Assembly: GCA_002389645.1 (NCBI GenBank)
Contig: DGQE01000031.1
Location: forward strand, 62,001-126,000
Direction of reading: 5' to 3'
DNA: 64,000 nt
From: Flavobacteriales bacterium UBA4422
GTDB taxonomy: Bacteria; Bacteroidota; Bacteroidia; Flavobacteriales_G; Salibacteraceae
In this document: one piece after another, positions 62,462 to 64,000 of the stretch
Layout: every line of letters begins with the position of its first letter
Numbering within the stretch: the stretch's first letter is position 1
Program-made: the position numbers and the translations under genes
Notes under the pieces: generated by a model
Seen by the model: only the letters and a program-made list of their open reading frames with translations
Told to the model about the DNA's origin: nothing
Databases searched by the model: none

Positions 62462-63448
62462 TTGAAGATAAGTAGCGAAATAAAAGTAGGAGCAGTAATC
62501 ATTCTTGCTCTTGGTCTGCTTTATTTTGGAATGAATTATTTGAAGGGGTCTGACGTGTTTTCGAAATCACGATACTTTTTTGCGGTATATGAGAAAGTAG
62601 ATGGGTTAAATACAGACAACGTTATTCTTGTCAATGGATTTAAGGTTGGTAGGGTTGCTGAAATCACCTTGATACCTGAAGAAGGAAACTTGATCATGGT
62701 TAAGATGGAAATCATTGAAGACCAGCTTAATATACCAGACAGTTCTGTTGCTCGCATTGTTTCTGAAGATGTGCTCGGAACGAAAGCCATTTCTTTAGAG
62801 TTTTCTCAAGACACCAATTTTCATGTGAGTGGTGATACTCTTATTAGTGACATTGACGAAGCTCTGCAGAGTATTATTGAGGAGAAGTTGGCACCCCTGC
62901 AATTGCAGATTGAAGGAGTTATTGCTGAAGCCAGAGACTTGGTCAGTACAACGAAGATTTTGGTGACTACAACAAATGAGTCAATTGAGAAGGCCAAGAC
63001 TAGTATGGACGTCATTAATAAGACAACTTCAGATATTGATAAATTAGTGGTTACCCAAAATGAGAATTTAACACGTGTTTTAGGAGATATTACCGCAATC
63101 GCTTCCAATATTAGAAGCAATAGCAAGAATATCAATGCAATTCTAGAGAATGTTGCCACCATTAGTGACTCTCTTACGCGAGCCAATTATGCGGCTGCAA
63201 TTCAAAATGCAACCAATGCACTTACTCAACTCGACTCAATGATCACTAAGATTAATGAAGGTGAGGGTTCGTTGGGTATGTTATTGAATGACGATAAACT
63301 TTACAACAATCTTGAACAAGCTTCACTTGAAATTGATAAACTTGCTGAAGACTTAAGGGTTAATCCTGAACGATATGTTCACATCTCTGTTTTTGGTAAG
63401 AAAGAGGACAAAGAGGTTAAGCCGAAAAAGAAAGATCGTAAAGAATAA
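62462..63448 (+). CDS. MCE (MlaD-like) family protein
   Basis: A 328-residue protein starting at TTG one base after the amidase stop. A single N-terminal helix (VGAVIILALGLLYFGMNYLK) anchors an MCE domain (DKVDGLNTDNVILVNGFKVG-like segment VDGLNTDNVILVNGFKVGRV, later SVARIVSEDVLGTKAISLEF). The C-terminal half is a long coiled coil rich in Thr, Ile and Asn (SSTTKILVTTTNESIEKAKT and ASNIRSNSKNINAILENVAT). MCE proteins form rings that carry lipid between membranes. MlaE/MlaF-like partners are not nearby. A charged tail ends KPKKKDRKE. Confidence 0.93.
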   Translation: MKISSEIKVGAVIILALGLLYFGMNYLKGSDVFSKSRYFFAVYEKVDGLNTDNVILVNGFKVGRVAEITLIPEEGNLIMVKMEIIEDQLNIPDSSVARIVSEDVLGTKAISLEFSQDTNFHVSGDTLISDIDEALQSIIEEKLAPLQLQIEGVIAEARDLVSTTKILVTTTNESIEKAKTSMDVINKTTSDIDKLVVTQNENLTRVLGDITAIASNIRSNSKNINAILENVATISDSLTRANYAAAIQNATNALTQLDSMITKINEGEGSLGMLLNDDKLYNNLEQASLEIDKLAEDLRVNPERYVHISVFGKKEDKEVKPKKKDRKE

Positions 63449-63453
63449 CACTC

Positions 63454-64000
63454 ATGATTTCAAGCATCATTTTCACGGTACTATTATTAGCTACCGCTGT
63501 TATTTTCATTCGCAGAATAGCTGAAATAAAAACGAACATAAACCTCGGGCGTGACATTGATTTGTCGGAAAATTCTGGCGAGCGATGGAAAACCATGGCC
63601 AGAGTAGCTTTAGGCCAGAGTAAATTGGTTTCTCGTCCATTGGCAGGAATAATGCACGTCTTAATTTATGTAGGATTCATCCTTATAAATCTTGAAGTAT
63701 TAGAGATCGTCATTGATGGTGTATTTGGAACACATCGAATCTTTTATAGTGTGCTTAGTAGTGATTTGTACTACCTATTCATAGGTTTTTTTGAAATTCT
63801 GGCCTTACTCGTGCTTATTGCATGTATAGTCTTTTTAATCAGAAGAAATATTGGTAAAATCCAGCGCTTTTCAGGAGTTGAGATGACTTCATGGCCCAAG
63901 TCTGATGCGAATATTATTCTTGTGGTGGAAAGCATCTTAATGCTGGCATTGTTGTCAATGAACGCTTCAGACAGCGTGCTGTTTCGAATGAATGATCAAT
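63454..64000 (+). CDS. (Fe-S)-binding oxidoreductase, N-terminal membrane part, cut by window edge
   Basis: Frame open from the ATG at 63454 to the window end, 182 codons. The visible part has about five transmembrane helices: MISSIIFTVLLLATAVIFIR, PLAGIMHVLIYVGFILINLE, LYYLFIGFFEILALLVLIAC and IILVVESILMLALLSMNASD. This is the membrane lead of a heterodisulfide-reductase-like (Fe-S)-binding protein, common after MCE genes in this phylum. The 4Fe-4S and CCG domains would be beyond the edge, so the assignment is by context and helix pattern. It starts 5 bases after the MCE stop, so one operon is likely. Confidence 0.75.
   Translation, partial: MISSIIFTVLLLATAVIFIRRIAEIKTNINLGRDIDLSENSGERWKTMARVALGQSKLVSRPLAGIMHVLIYVGFILINLEVLEIVIDGVFGTHRIFYSVLSSDLYYLFIGFFEILALLVLIACIVFLIRRNIGKIQRFSGVEMTSWPKSDANIILVVESILMLALLSMNASDSVLFRMNDQ

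Noticed and set aside
1..64000. CRISPR arrays, prophage, insertion sequences or defence islands
   Set aside because: No direct repeats with regular spacers, no transposase or integrase motifs, no restriction, toxin-antitoxin or phage structural genes were seen. The WYL regulator alone is not evidence of a defence system.

Overview
The window is a stretch of chromosome from a member of the Bacteroidota, most likely a Flavobacteriales-type marine or aquatic bacterium. The evidence is secreted proteins with both type A and type B sorting domains of the type IX secretion system (T9SS), several TAnnTTTG promoter boxes of the Bacteroidota kind, an MCE/LptD/amidase envelope cluster, menaquinone genes, and families almost confined to this phylum (BT_3928-type DoxX protein, DUF1599, DUF4159, Bacteroidota-type GreA-like protein). 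The sequence is moderately AT-rich. Nearly all of it is housekeeping and cell-envelope gene content. I see no prophage, insertion sequence, CRISPR array or defence island.

Layout. 1-3.0 kb: the start of a secreted repeat protein cut by the window edge, an ABM-fold protein, an SDR/DUF2867 protein and the decayed remnant of a T9SS cargo gene. 3.1-12 kb: lipoprotein M1 aminopeptidase and proline dehydrogenase (+), then menC-menE, accA and folP on the minus strand, then DUF1599 protein and a glycosyltransferase (+). 12-17.7 kb (minus): lectin-like T9SS type B protein, DUF1456 protein, a truncated membrane-protein fragment, YiiX-like hydrolase, GreA-like protein and pirin. 17.8-21 kb (+): DoxX/BT_3928 protein, an orphan DppB-like permease and tpiA. 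21-34.6 kb (minus): floA-nfeD-clpS, a giant TPR/PD40/coiled-coil/SPOR protein, plsY, a giant secreted protein of unknown function translationally coupled to prmA, and then two arginine tRNAs, each with its own terminator.

35-51 kb (+): WYL regulator, dnaA, low-molecular-weight phosphatase and a RsmI-like methyltransferase, TPR protein, MBOAT acyltransferase, a frameshifted T9SS cargo gene, ettA, hisS-hutH, two outer-membrane-barrel candidates flanking a thioesterase, and ligA. 51-56.8 kb (minus): T9SS type A protein, potassium channel with a C-terminal zinc ribbon, DUF4159 protein, rsmE, pckA and DUF423 protein. 57-64 kb: a saccharopine-dehydrogenase-like enzyme, then lptD (minus) divergent from an amidase, an MCE protein and the start of an Fe-S oxidoreductase (+).

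How it works together. Envelope biogenesis is the strongest theme: PlsY and AccA feed phospholipid synthesis, LptD and MCE handle outer-membrane lipid, the amidase and the giant protein share a C-terminal SPOR-like repeat, and FloA/NfeD form a membrane-microdomain pair. The least explained genes are the 1879-residue SPOR protein and the roughly 1484-residue secreted protein behind prmA. Several gene relics show turnover of T9SS cargo. I did not find a clear-cut new system; the strongest leads are listed as findings.
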